From: Maylandia zebra
Lineage: Eukaryota > Chordata > Actinopteri > Cichliformes > Cichlidae
Assembly: GCF_041146795.1 (NCBI RefSeq)
Contig: NC_135167.1
Coordinates: forward strand, 28,939,454 to 29,003,453
Reading direction: 5' to 3'
DNA length: 64,000 nucleotides
The notes beneath the pieces were generated by a model. The model saw only the letters and a list, made by a program, of their open reading frames with translations, ran no database searches and was not told the DNA's origin. A program made the translations under genes and the position numbers. Below, one piece after another: positions 1 to 9,629 of this stretch. The number at the start of each line of letters is the position of its first letter. Position 1 is the stretch's first letter.

Positions 1-1767
1 GGGAAGAGCATGGCTTGTAAAAGTGTGTGTTTGTGTGTGCGTGAGCGAGCCACGAAGAGATAGAGTGGGAGAAAGAGAGAGATCCTAGCTAGCCGTGCAG
101 CCCGCTCTCTTATTGGAGAGCTGTAAAAACTGCAGTCCGCAGGAGTTGCCAGCCTGGAATTCACTAATGACACACGTGGGCCTCAGATGAGAAGTGCAAT
201 TTTGTGTGTGTGTGTTACAGTCATACTGTTTGGATCAGAGGGCTCAATTTGTGTGCGTACGTGGGCATGTGTGAGGCCCTGTCTCATCATTTTCTGTGTA
301 TGTTTGTGCTCGTGTGCAACCACTCACATCTCTTCTACATTTACCAACCCTTCTTCTCTGAAACCCCTGAAATGAAAATGGCCGGGGCATAAACACAAAA
401 AAGATCTCGGCCCTCGTTTCACTTTCTTCTTTTAAAGCAACCCGCCATTGGGAGAAAGGCTGCCGCCATTTTGGCCCCTGGTAAATGAAGTCGAGGGTTT
501 TTTCGCTGGAATATGAAAGGAATGGGGCCACAGGCACATGGGTCTTTAAATCTTCTGTGTCAATAGAGTCTCTGGAGCAAAATAATGGCATCACTCTGTG
601 TGGGAGTTAATGTGAGCTGATAGCATGAGGGCTGGGGGGTCAAGGGTTCATGGGCTTGCGCTAGGTTGACAGAGAGCTGAATGCTTTCCACCCCAGACAC
701 CCCGCTCTAAAACCTCCTCTTTAACTCCGGGCCTGAAAGAGGCTTGCAGAGGGTGACAGTGAGGAGATGTCAGTGGAGTTAACAGTTTTAACCCCCTTTT
801 CAAAATACCGCAACAGGCGACTAACTAAAGGGAAGAGCATGCATCTATGCAGCTGAATGGGTATAAAAATGATGTGAATCATTTACAGCATCGAGTATTG
901 GGACATTTTGTTTATCATTTATCAGGGGAGGGAGACCGTGGTCAACACTCATGTCCATGTGTTCTTTTTTTTAATTGTTACAAAAGAGGAAACAATCCAA
1001 GAGATGCATTTAGGACATCCAGAGAATGCTAATTTTACATGAAAGACAAACTAGAAACAAAATAACAGCATTCAAGGAAGCACAAGGAATTTGAGATGGT
1101 CCCCTCTATCATCACGGTCCTTCCTCTAGAGCTCAGTCAAAGCAAATAAATGTTCTATAGTACTGAGATGTGGTAACTTAGGTAAGCCCCTTTTAACCGT
1201 ATGCTGTAACCATTCACGCCATTCAGCAATTGCGGGCTGCATTGACCCGAAGTGTGGTAACATTTCTCGGGAAGTTGCATCGTGAGTTACAATGTAGATT
1301 TCCAGAAGAAGTCCAGTCTAATGAACTGTGGGTGCATTTTCACACATCAAACTGTGCTAAAATAAAGCCTTTCTCCACTTCCTAGAAAGTGATTTCCTGC
1401 TTTCAAAACAGGCATGTTTTCTGTGGCCGCGTGAAACCTGCTGTAGTTGTGTTAGTCTGATATATTTTGAGTGAAGAGGTTGTACTTAAACAAGATTTTA
1501 ACACACAAGGTTCACACAAATTGACGACCATCAACTTAAAAAGTGAAGTAGATCGACTGATAGCTACTTCCCATTATTCCTTTTATTGATGAGTCAGAAC
1601 AGATTTCAGGGATAGCAATATAAAGATCCATTTATGATGTTCTGATGTTGTTTACTTGTGCTCAGCAGCTAAAATGTCTTTTATATCATCTCACACTGAT
1701 AGAAAAATTAAATACACTTTACTGCTACGACCATTACCTCATTCACTTCCTTTCCTTTCCTCTTCAG
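1..1767 (+). other. smad6: SMAD6 intron preceding the terminal exon
   Basis: This stretch carries no recognisable coding exon. It ends in a pyrimidine-rich acceptor with CAG at 1765-1767, directly before the MH2 exon. Small open frames here (for example 244-594 minus and 847-1032 plus) have no family resemblance. Earlier SMAD6 exons must lie upstream of the window. No transposon was recognised. Confidence 0.7.
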
Positions 1768-2399
1768 ACACTGGTACCTCCATCGGCTCGGTGACCTCTG
1801 GCGGACATCGCTCTCACTGGTGTAGTGTTGCTTACTGGGAGCAGCGCACACGCGTGGGTCGCCTTTATCCAGCCTACGAGCCCTCACTCAGCATCTTCTA
1901 TGACCTACCTCAGGGCACTGGCCTCTGTCTTAGCCAACTCCAAGCCAACGCCTACCATAGCCGGCGTGACGACCCAGGGAGCCACAGCTTGTTAGGTCAT
2001 CACGGACATCACAGGCACGGAGGGAGCAGCAGCAGCAGTGTGCAGCAGATACGCAGTAAAATTGGTTTCGGCATCGTTCTGAGTCACGAGCCGGACGGAG
2101 TTTGGGTGTACAATCGCAGCCAGCACCCGGTGTTTGTTCACTCGCCCACTCTGGACCCGCCCAGTGCTCGAAGGCTAAACGTGAAGAGGGTGATGCCGGG
2201 CTTTTCTCTCAAGGTGTTCGATTATGAGTGCTCCAGCTGGATGGCAGAGCACAGCGTAAAGCCCGAGAGCCAGGAGGGGCCCTGGGACCCCCACAGTGTT
2301 CGCATCAGTTTTGCAAAAGGATGGGGGCCCTGCTACTCCAGACAGTTCATCACTTCCTGCCCCTGCTGGCTGGAGGTGCTGCTCAATAACCACAGATAG
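1768..2399 (+). CDS. smad6: SMAD6 terminal exon (MH2 domain), inhibitory SMAD
   Basis: The exon encodes nearly the whole MH2 domain of an inhibitory SMAD, which damps BMP/TGF-beta signalling by occupying type I receptors and competing for SMAD partners. Visible landmarks in order are HWCSVAYWE and RTRVGRLY at the start, [45 protein letters not shown] and the C-terminus [11 protein letters not shown]. The WGPCYSRQF stretch and the absence of a C-terminal SSXS phosphorylation motif match SMAD6 rather than SMAD7 or receptor-regulated SMADs. The exon opens after the acceptor at 1765-1767, and its first two bases complete a split codon; an open frame reaching back to 1656 is intronic. Between SQL and RSKIGFG there is a His/Ser/Gly-rich insertion of roughly 24 residues relative to the human protein as I remember it. 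SMAD3 lies about 40 kb downstream on the same strand. The fish a/b paralogue is not resolved. Confidence 0.95.
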
Positions 2400-2716
2400 C
2401 ACGCACACACACGCTCATAGACTCACAGGAAGCGTCCTGGTCCAGTATCCTAATTGTAATCTACCTAGATTTAATATAAAATTTATATATTATATAAAAT
2501 ATATTATACTTGTAAATATTTGAGTCATTTTTACAATGCAATTATTTATGTATAGTGTAATGTGTACATGAACAAAATAAAAAGGAACAAGAATATGCAC
2601 TTTTGCCTCTATATATACATTACAGATTCTCAGCGTTGTTTCGCAAACATAAATATGAAACTCTCATGATTTAGCAATTCCATTGAAAAGTATGCCACAC
2701 ACACATTGTCAATAAA
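2400..2716 (+). other. smad6: SMAD6 3'UTR with two polyadenylation signals
   Basis: The sequence after the stop is AT-rich and contains AATAAA at 2576-2581 and again at 2711-2716, so short and long 3'UTRs are possible. ATTTA/TTATTTA-type AU-rich motifs lie around 2541-2550, a feature often linked to short mRNA half-life. Which signal is used cannot be told from sequence. Confidence 0.65.
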
Positions 2717-3671
2717 GTCTTTGTATGAAGTGAATGTTTCCGTCATGTTCTTGAGTGCTTGTACCTGAGCTTTGGCTGGCTTGCTTGACTTGTATGCACA
2801 TGCAGGTTTATAACATTGTCATTAATAGGATCCATTAAAGGTGAGTAACTCATTCCTGAGAAAGGTTGTTAATGTTTGAACTCAACAACCAAACAAGCAC
2901 GCCTCTTCCTTCAGTGCAATCGACTTTACATAAAAGATGCACAGAGCCACTGAAACACCATCGACTGGTAAGTAAAATTCTGTCTTGAAGCCTCTGAGCT
3001 TGTTAGTCATTGTCATTTCCATCTTGGTGTTTTGAATTGAGGTCTGATGAAGGAGCTGTGGACCTGACCTTCATACTGAAGACACGCCACACTCATACGA
3101 TGTGAACTGTTAACTACAAGGTAGCCCAACCTAATGCACACCCTGCTTTGGCATGAGGTCATTATCCCATAGACTTCAATACCATCAGACTTCTCTGCGG
3201 AGCCATGGTAGTCCTCCACCCCCTGTTGAATATTAGAAACAATTGACATTTAAGAGACTTCCACATCAGCTTCTGTCTTCACGCGATGGTAAGTAACTCA
3301 TCAAAAGGTCTTGCCCTCAAAACCACAGGTCTGCTTCCTGCATACATTTCAAGTGATGCTAAAAACTCAGCAAGCTAACAATGGAGAAACATTCCAGGTT
3401 TGTAGTTTCTTGTTTTCATGGAGGAAGCTGAACACATACAATGTAATCATACTAATAATGTAAGTATGCACAAACACAATAGAGAAGTCCGCTGAGAAGA
3501 AAAAGGGGACTATTAATAAATGTATAAGCATACCAGATAAACCTTATATAAGTTTTCGTTTTTTGGAGGCAACGATTTTGCATAGTTTTTTTTTTAAGTT
3601 CTGGGAACTAATTAGATTTTACAGTGGCAGATATTTCGTCTGTTTTTTTGTTTGTTTTTAACCAGAGCAGA
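2717..3671. other. Intergenic stretch, no gene recognised
   Basis: No coding gene is supported. A minus-strand open frame at 3013-3249 resembles no protein family; the surrounding text (around 3150-3290, near 'cttcaataccatcagacttc') is reminiscent of a dispersed fish repeat, but I cannot confirm that. The rest is AT-rich. Confidence 0.5.
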
Positions 3672-3678
3672 ACAGATA

Positions 3679-3962
3679 GTTCACACTCCCAAAAAGTTGA
3701 TTCTTTGATCAGTGTTGCTGATCAATGGTCATGAAAATTTGCATATTAATGATCAAGAAACTGATCTCACAGCACGTTGTTCGCCAGTGGGCTAGTTTCA
3801 GTCATTCTGTAAATGTACTGTTTATAGGATTGGGGAAACCTGCAGTCAGCTGAGACTGAAGAAGTCACTTGGATGAGTGACGAAACGTTTCTCCCCCTGA
3901 AAGCGTTACATCCAGATCAACTTTTGGGATTTCCTTACCTGGATGATTGAGCATGCATCAAG
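3679..3962 (+). mobile_element. Penelope-like element terminal copy with hammerhead-like motif
   Basis: About 284 bp resemble the 3'-terminal region of the Penelope-like element at 52236-52782 (there on the minus strand). Shared landmarks are the TGATCA-rich left part, the stretch with AGACTGAAGAAGTCACTTGG, and the end GGATGATTGAGCATGCATCA. The motif GGATGAG-TGAC-GAAACGT is at 3871-3888. The candidate target duplication is ACAGATA at 3672-3678 and 3963-3969. It holds no coding sequence. I read it as a solo terminal repeat or extremely 5'-truncated copy. Confidence 0.75.
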
Positions 3963-4129
3963 ACAGATACGTACCCACTCCAATGATTGGTGATTTGTAC
4001 TGTATGTCTGATCTTTTAGCTGCCGTGGTTTAAAACTCCATTCAGCAGTCAGCAGATATTATATTTTGTCCAGATTATAAATGTCTTGAAAACTTGACTT
4101 ATCTTAGCATGGTGTGCAGTGTGTCCTTA

Positions 4130-4737
4130 AAAACTTACAGAAACTGGACAAGTGTAGGACAAAAGAAGAAGTGGCCTAAAAACAGCAGATGAACAGTAAC
4201 TGTTGTGTCCAACCAGGGAAAAATCCAGCAAAAACTTGACACAGGACCTCATAGAAATGAATACAAATCTAAAATGACTGGTTCATTTCATCACCAATAT
4301 GTACAAAGGAGGTCAGGAGAGAGGTACAACAGTGAGCGTCTACAGCCATCTGAAAAACACCGTGGAGGCTCTGTCATTTCATTTGAAAGTTGATGGAATC
4401 ATGAAGGGACCCCAAACGCACCGCCAATGCAGTAAAAGTGAACCTGGATAGAAAAACACACAGAGGAACACTATGAGTCATGGACTGGCCTCCCCAGAGC
4501 TGGACCTCAAGATTATTGAAGCAGTGTGGGATCATCTTGACAGAGAACAGAACAAAAGGCAGAAACATCCAAAGAAGAGCTTTGAATGTCCTTCAAGAAA
4601 CACGAGAACTGTTCCTGAATAAATGTTACTTATACACTGTATTTCCAGTTATGTTGGCAAATGTTTTAATAAATTGCCCATTTTCCTTTAAAAATGTAAA
4701 GAAATGAGCAGTGGCTCAAGACTTTGGCAGAGCAATG
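4130..4737 (+). mobile_element. Degraded Tc1-like DNA transposon
   Basis: The right part translates to a decayed C-terminal transposase: MDWPPQS followed by a broken DLNIIEAVWDHL-type segment around 4480-4560, then KRQ and WNVLQE-like remnants. The right terminal inverted repeat is recognisable at 4709-4737 (GTGGCTCAAGACTTTGGCAG) and is followed by TA. Upstream text at 4132-4400 matches the central part of the same fish Tc1 type, with frameshifts and stops throughout. No functional transposase remains. Confidence 0.7.
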
Positions 4738-4738
4738 T

Positions 4739-6534
4739 AAATACAGTTGCTTTTTGGTAGTATGGAAAATCCACCAAACCTTTATTCAAGTAACTCTAGG
4801 CTCTAGTTGCTGTAGATCATACAGAGACATGTGAACCAACTCCATTTGCTAAAGAGATGGTAAATGATCTAAAAAGCTGGTGGATCAATGTACCTCGGCT
4901 CATTGTAACCATACTGAAATGCTTGTTTTGTTATGTCTCCAACACCGACACGAGGATATCAGATCGTGCGTCTCCATGCGTACATACAGTCCCATTACAC
5001 ATACGCAACATGTTCTTTAAAAATGCGTTCAGACTGTGTAAATCATATCCAAGTTTCAGCTATCTTCTCGCTTTGAAAGCACCAGCAGCAATGGAAAACA
5101 GTGAAAGGCGTCACAGTGCCAGTGGTAAGAAAATAAAGTGCATAACTGAGAGATTACACAACAAACCACAGCAGGGCACTCAGGCCCCAACCGACTCTGG
5201 TAGGCGAAAGTTTTGTGTTTATAGCGTAACGGCATCCTGTTTGAGACTTCCAACAACACAATTATTTATGGAAACTCATATCTGAGAAAAGGTCAAAGAG
5301 CTGGAGAAGTGAGATGAAAAAGTAACGTATACGTCAGAAGGGTGTTAAAAAACGATAACCTTTCCCGAGTTTCGGTCGAAGAAGCAGAAGCAGCAGCGGG
5401 ACATCGCTCGGCTCAGGCAGTCAGGCATTTTTGTTTTGACCCTGAACCTCTTCAGGCTGCTTGCTGAAACCTGTAATTAACTTTAGCCTGAAAAGTAAAG
5501 AGGGGTTGATTACAAAGTTGCAACACTCCTGAGGAAAAAGAAGAAGAAGAAGCACCGCACCACTTAAAAACTTCTCCAGTGTTGGAAGTTTGAAATAGAT
5601 ATCTTAGCACAAAAACACAGTAACAGTATCTTAGTTTTAAACTTTTATTTGTTTAACTGAATAAAGGCTTTGTAAAAGTTTTGGGCATTCCCATACACCC
5701 CTCCTAAAAAAAATTCCAATGTATATTTCAGTCAAGGCTCCTCTCTGCTTTTCCAGGCAAAGTGTGGGATTTGTGGTTTGGATACAATGGAAGGATTCAG
5801 TGCAGGGGTTGGGGTGGGAGAGTTGCTGCTGGCAGGACTAGTCCAGAAACCTACCATGTTTCTCTTCCACCTCTTTTTTGGTTTTCCCATCTGAAAACAG
5901 CCAGGCACAGCCTCCTGTTCTAATTGTTTTCCTTTGTCCCGATTCAGAGTCATGAAGACAATGAAAGGATCCTATGCACAGCGAGCAGCGGAGGATGGTA
6001 TTTTCTTTTTTCTTTTGGCCCTTGACTTCGGGGCTGCGGTGGCTGCTGACCTCACTGTGAACTGAAGAAAAACGGGCTAATTCTGCCCCTGGCTCTTGAG
6101 CTCCACCCCTTCACTGTATAATTATCCCTGTACGAACTGTCATGTTATAATTATGTTAATGAATACATCAGGGATGTGTAATTAATGGAAGGCGTTCTCT
6201 GTTTTTGCTACAAACAAGATAAGTGACAAATGGATGCATATAAGTTTGAGCTCCTTAACTGCAAACACCGTCTACCTTTTAGCTTTGAGTCTCATGTAGG
6301 TAATGTTTCATTTATTAAGGGTCACAAAAAAACATGTTTTAAACAGAAGTAGAAGCTCGCCTCACCACTCTTCAGCTATGTTGGTAACATCTTCAGGCAC
6401 TTATTTGGGCATTTATTTTAAAGCCCTAAAGCGAGATCCACGGTCATCAGGACATAAAATATGCAGGTGCAGAATCATCAGAGAAATCTGATTAAAAAGA
6501 TGCTCAAACATTTGTTGACTTTGTTCCAAAACCC
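4739..6534. other. Intergenic stretch, no gene recognised
   Basis: Open frames here (4857-5285 plus, 5732-5953 minus) are short, not recognisable, and lack splice or conservation support. A purine-rich AAGAAGAAGAAG tract lies near 5540. Nothing else stands out. Confidence 0.5.
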
Positions 6535-6653
6535 AGCCAGTTATCCTCTTCTGCTTATCCATTGGGCAAGAGGCGGGACACGCAGTACCAGCCTATCACA
6601 GAGCAATAGACAGCTACTCAGGCTAAAACTCCCACCAATTGATCTAAGTCCCT
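6535..6653 (-). repeat. tRNA-derived SINE, 3' portion (split by L2)
   Basis: Read on the minus strand this is the tail half of a SINE (GACTTAGATCAATTGGTG, then GATAGGCTGGTACTGCG and ATGGATAAGCAGAAGAGG). Its head half is at 7563-7689. The two halves are separated by an L2 fragment in the same orientation, so the L2 appears to have inserted into this SINE. Confidence 0.6.
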
Positions 6654-7562
6654 AATAATACATTTTATTTAAATAGCGCCTTTCAAAGCACCCAAGGACA
6701 CTGTACAACAGATAAAAACTGGAAATATACACAATAATAAAAATAGAAGATAAAAGTTAAAGCATACAGAAATTTAAGGATAGGCAATTTTAAACAGATG
6801 AGTTTTGAGGGTGGACTTAAAAAGAGAGAATGAACTAATATTTCTGAGGTCCGGGGGTAGGGAATTCCAAAGTCGAGGGGCAGAGCAGCTAAAAGCCCTC
6901 CCTCCCATTGTAATCAGACGAGCAGAGGGAACAGAGAGAGAAAGAGAAGATGAAGATCTGAGGCAGCGGGATGGGAGCTTCATCTGTAATAAGTCAGAGA
7001 GGTACAGTGGAGAGAGAGAATGAATAGCCTTGAATGTATACAGAATTATTTTAAAATGGATGCGAAGTTTAACCGGGAGCCAGTGAAGTTGCTTCAGGAT
7101 TGGGGAGATGTGGTGGGTAGAAGAAGTCCTAGTAATAATACGGGCAGCAGAGTTCTGGACACGTTGGAGCTTGTTGATAGATTTTTGTGTAAGGCCAAAT
7201 AATAATGAGTTGCAGTAGTCAATTCTAGAGATAACAAGATTATGGATGAGAATGGCAGTGGCGTGAGGTGTGAGGAAGGGGCGGAGGCGATTAATGTTAC
7301 GGAGTTGGAAATATGCTGCACGTGTAATATTATTGATATGTGAGTTAAAGGATAATGTGCTATCGAGAATGACACCCAAGCTTTTCACAGAGGGAGAGAT
7401 AGGGACCAGCGAGTTATTGATGGTGAGAGAGAAGTTGTTAATTCTGGATAGCAGTCGTTTAGTGCCAACCAGAAGAAGTTCCGATTTATTGCTGTTGAGT
7501 TTAAGGAAATTGGAGGAGAACCAAGAATTAAGTTCAGCTAGACAGAGGGTGGAAGCCAGATT
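6654..7562 (-). pseudogene. L2-clade LINE, 5'-truncated, C-terminal ORF2 plus 3'UTR
   Basis: The minus-strand frame from about 7562 to 6774 encodes the region downstream of the reverse-transcriptase active site of an L2-type non-LTR retrotransposon. It has [57 protein letters not shown] and [13 protein letters not shown], ending near [10 protein letters not shown]. The frame is open for about 260 residues but has no endonuclease and no FADD motif, so it is a 5'-truncated copy. The 3' end shows the typical L2 tail (CTTGGGTGCTTTGAAAGGCG, then TATTTAAATAAAATGTATTA) at about 6654-6710. An open frame extending to 7589 borrows roughly nine N-terminal residues from the flanking SINE. Confidence 0.85.
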
Positions 7563-7689
7563 ACCTATAGAAAAAACCCACACAAACATGGGTAGAACAT
7601 ATAAACTCCAGACAGATAGGCAGATTTAAACCCAGGGCTTTCCTGCTGTGGGGCAACAGTGCTAACGCCCATGCCACCATGCTGCCCTC
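7563..7689 (-). repeat. tRNA-derived SINE, 5' portion
   Basis: On the minus strand this reads as a SINE head: GGCAGCATGGTGGC, then TAGCACTGTTGCC and CCCTGGGTTTAAATC (B-box-like), then GTTTGTGTGGGTTTT. It pairs with 6535-6653 across the L2 insertion. Confidence 0.65.
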
Positions 7690-8649
7690 ATGCTGGACCT
7701 CTAAAAGCATTTGTTTTTTCCAGTCTATTATAGTTTGCTCGTGTGCAGAGTGCTACTCCATTCATGTTGCCAACATGATCAGTGCTCTTGCTTACTTCAC
7801 TAGAGCACCAAACAAATGCTGTGCTAAATTCACTTAATGACACAGTGGATGCAATTAATCCAAGAAAAATGATACCTACTCTCACCTACCTCTCCAGTGC
7901 AGTAATGCTCATCATCAAAACTACTAACCTGTGCAGTGCCAGTGCAGCAGCATGACTGGGCTCACAGGCTTCCTAGCTCGATTATTGTAAAGGTGTTATT
8001 TTTTTCTTTTGGCACCAGGGTTGGGACTGCCGCGATCTTGCTATCTTGCTCAAGTGTCATGTTTCTTTCTTCTAATATCTCTGATATCGCTGTGAGTTAT
8101 TCAATACTTGCAGCTTGTTAGAGCTCAGCGGTCAGTTGCTCTGAACTGTGAGTCAGTATCAGTTTTGTTGGTGTAATATTGAATGGCAACTATTTTAACA
8201 GCAGTTTAATCAAAAAGGTTAACAACACGATCTGATAATCTATCGCAGCACACTTTGATCTTATGTCAGCTGGACAAAGACAAAGAAGAGCAACATCCAC
8301 TGTTTGTCTTAGTTTCTCTACATGATAAAGAAATGCTGCTGTAGTAAATTTCTTTTTTTAAACTGTATGAAGTAAATGTATAAAATTACAGAAATGTGTA
8401 ATTTAATTACTTTGGTGTATTGTGGATGGCCATGGGGGAGGTCTTTATCAGTAGGACAAGCTGTAAGACTTAAAAGTCCAAAATGTATGTCCTACTTCAC
8501 ATTTTCTAATTTCACATGCGTTGTACTCGCATCAGGGCTCCCAGTTTAGCCAGGACATCGGAATAGTAAATAATGGATACAGGGGTGGGTGGAAAACTTT
8601 GTTCTGTCTGTATCCATGTATCTCGTTTAGGAGTTGAGATACATTTTCG
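7690..8649. other. Intergenic stretch, no gene recognised
   Basis: The sequence is AT-rich. The open frames (7688-7885 minus, 7936-8121 plus) resemble no family. Nothing further is supported. Confidence 0.5.
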
Positions 8650-8949
8650 ATTGTGGCTCAAGAGTTGGGAGTTCGCCTTGTAATCGGAAGGTTGCCGGTT
8701 TGAGCCCCGGCTTGGACAGTCTCGGTCGTTGTGTCCTTGGGCAAGACACTTCACCCGTTGCCTACTGATGGTGGTCAGAGGGCCCGGTGGCACCAGTGTC
8801 CGGTAGCCTCGCCTCTGTCAGTGCGCCCCAGGGCAGCTATGGCTACAATATAGCTGCCATCACCAGTGTGTGAATGGGTGGGTGACTGGATGTGTAAAGC
8901 GCTTTGGGGTCCTTAGGGACTAGTAAAGCGCTATACAAATACAGGCCAT
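8650..8949 (+). repeat. tRNA-derived SINE (5' part; tail displaced to 14459)
   Basis: The tRNA-like head has an A box (TGGCTCAAGAGTTGG, about 8652-8666) and a B box (GGTTTGAGCCCC, about 8697-8708), the internal RNA polymerase III promoter. The body runs through GTGCGCCCCAGGGCAGCT to the tail GCGCTTTGGGGTCC and GCGCTATACAAATACAGG. The final tail continues at 14459 (TTACCATTT), because an LTR element is inserted at CCAT. A second, 5'-truncated copy at 31268-31436 shows the uninterrupted tail. Confidence 0.8.
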
Positions 8950-9629
8950 TGTCAGGGTCCTGGGTTTCCTGACCCAGCGTTTTAGTTCATTGTGATTTTT
9001 GTATTATTGTACTTGGTGTGAGTTTCTGTGGTTTCTAGTTTCGATCCCTTGCCCTTCATGTTTCTCTATGTCCCCTCTGTTCTGTGTAAGTCTGTGTCTG
9101 CATGTTTGAGTTCCCCTCTGTGTCTCTCAGTTCTTAGAGTCCTCTGCCTTATGGTTTATGTCTCTGTTTTTCTTAGTTGCTGTCTCCACTGTGTCAAGTT
9201 CGCGTCTCTGTGTGATCCTTCCTGTTTTACTTTGTAGGTCCGTGTCTTATGTGAATGTGTCCTGCTTTGCTTGTCTCATCAGTTCTAATTTCCCCCAGCT
9301 GTGCCCTCCTTCTGTGTCTCATTCTCCTCGTTACTTCCCAGTGTATTTAGTCCCTGTGTTTCTCTGAGTCAGTGTTGCGTCGTACCCTCAACAAGCTGTG
9401 TGTTTTGCCTCCGTGTTACCAGTGTTTTGTTTCCAGCTCTAGTTCCAGTTCAGTATTTCTGCTTCAGTGTTTTAGTCCACCAGCGTTTTTGTTTGTCTTT
9501 TGGTGAGTTTAGTTAGTAAGAGGTTTTCCAGCAATAAAGCTGCGCTTTAAGTTGAACTTCTGTGTCTGAGTCCTGCATTTTGGATCCACCACTCCTGCTT
9601 GCCCGCCTGCCACACAGCCAACCATGACA
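8950..9629 (+). mobile_element. 5' LTR of a non-autonomous LTR retrotransposon
   Basis: A 680-bp direct repeat of 13774-14454 begins TGTCA and ends TGACA. By eye I see only about nine differences between the two LTRs, which points to a fairly recent insertion. The polyadenylation signal AATAAA is at 9533-9538. The 4-bp target duplication CCAT lies at 8946-8949 and 14455-14458. A short palindrome, CTGGGT...ACCCAG-like, lies just inside the 5' end. Small open frames inside the LTR are not genes. Confidence 0.93.

Noticed and set aside
1656..1767. N-terminal extension of the SMAD6 open frame with its own ATG
   Set aside because: It lies in intron; the splice acceptor at 1765-1767 precedes the conserved region and the upstream residues match nothing in SMAD6.
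3013..3249. Minus-strand 78-codon ORF
   Set aside because: No family resemblance; the surrounding DNA looks like a decayed dispersed repeat.
5732..5953. Minus-strand ORF containing a basic PKKRWKR stretch
   Set aside because: Only 73 codons, no splice context, domain or neighbouring exon to support it.
8650..8720. tRNA gene
   Set aside because: A and B boxes are present, but the cloverleaf is not intact and the sequence continues into a SINE body and tail.
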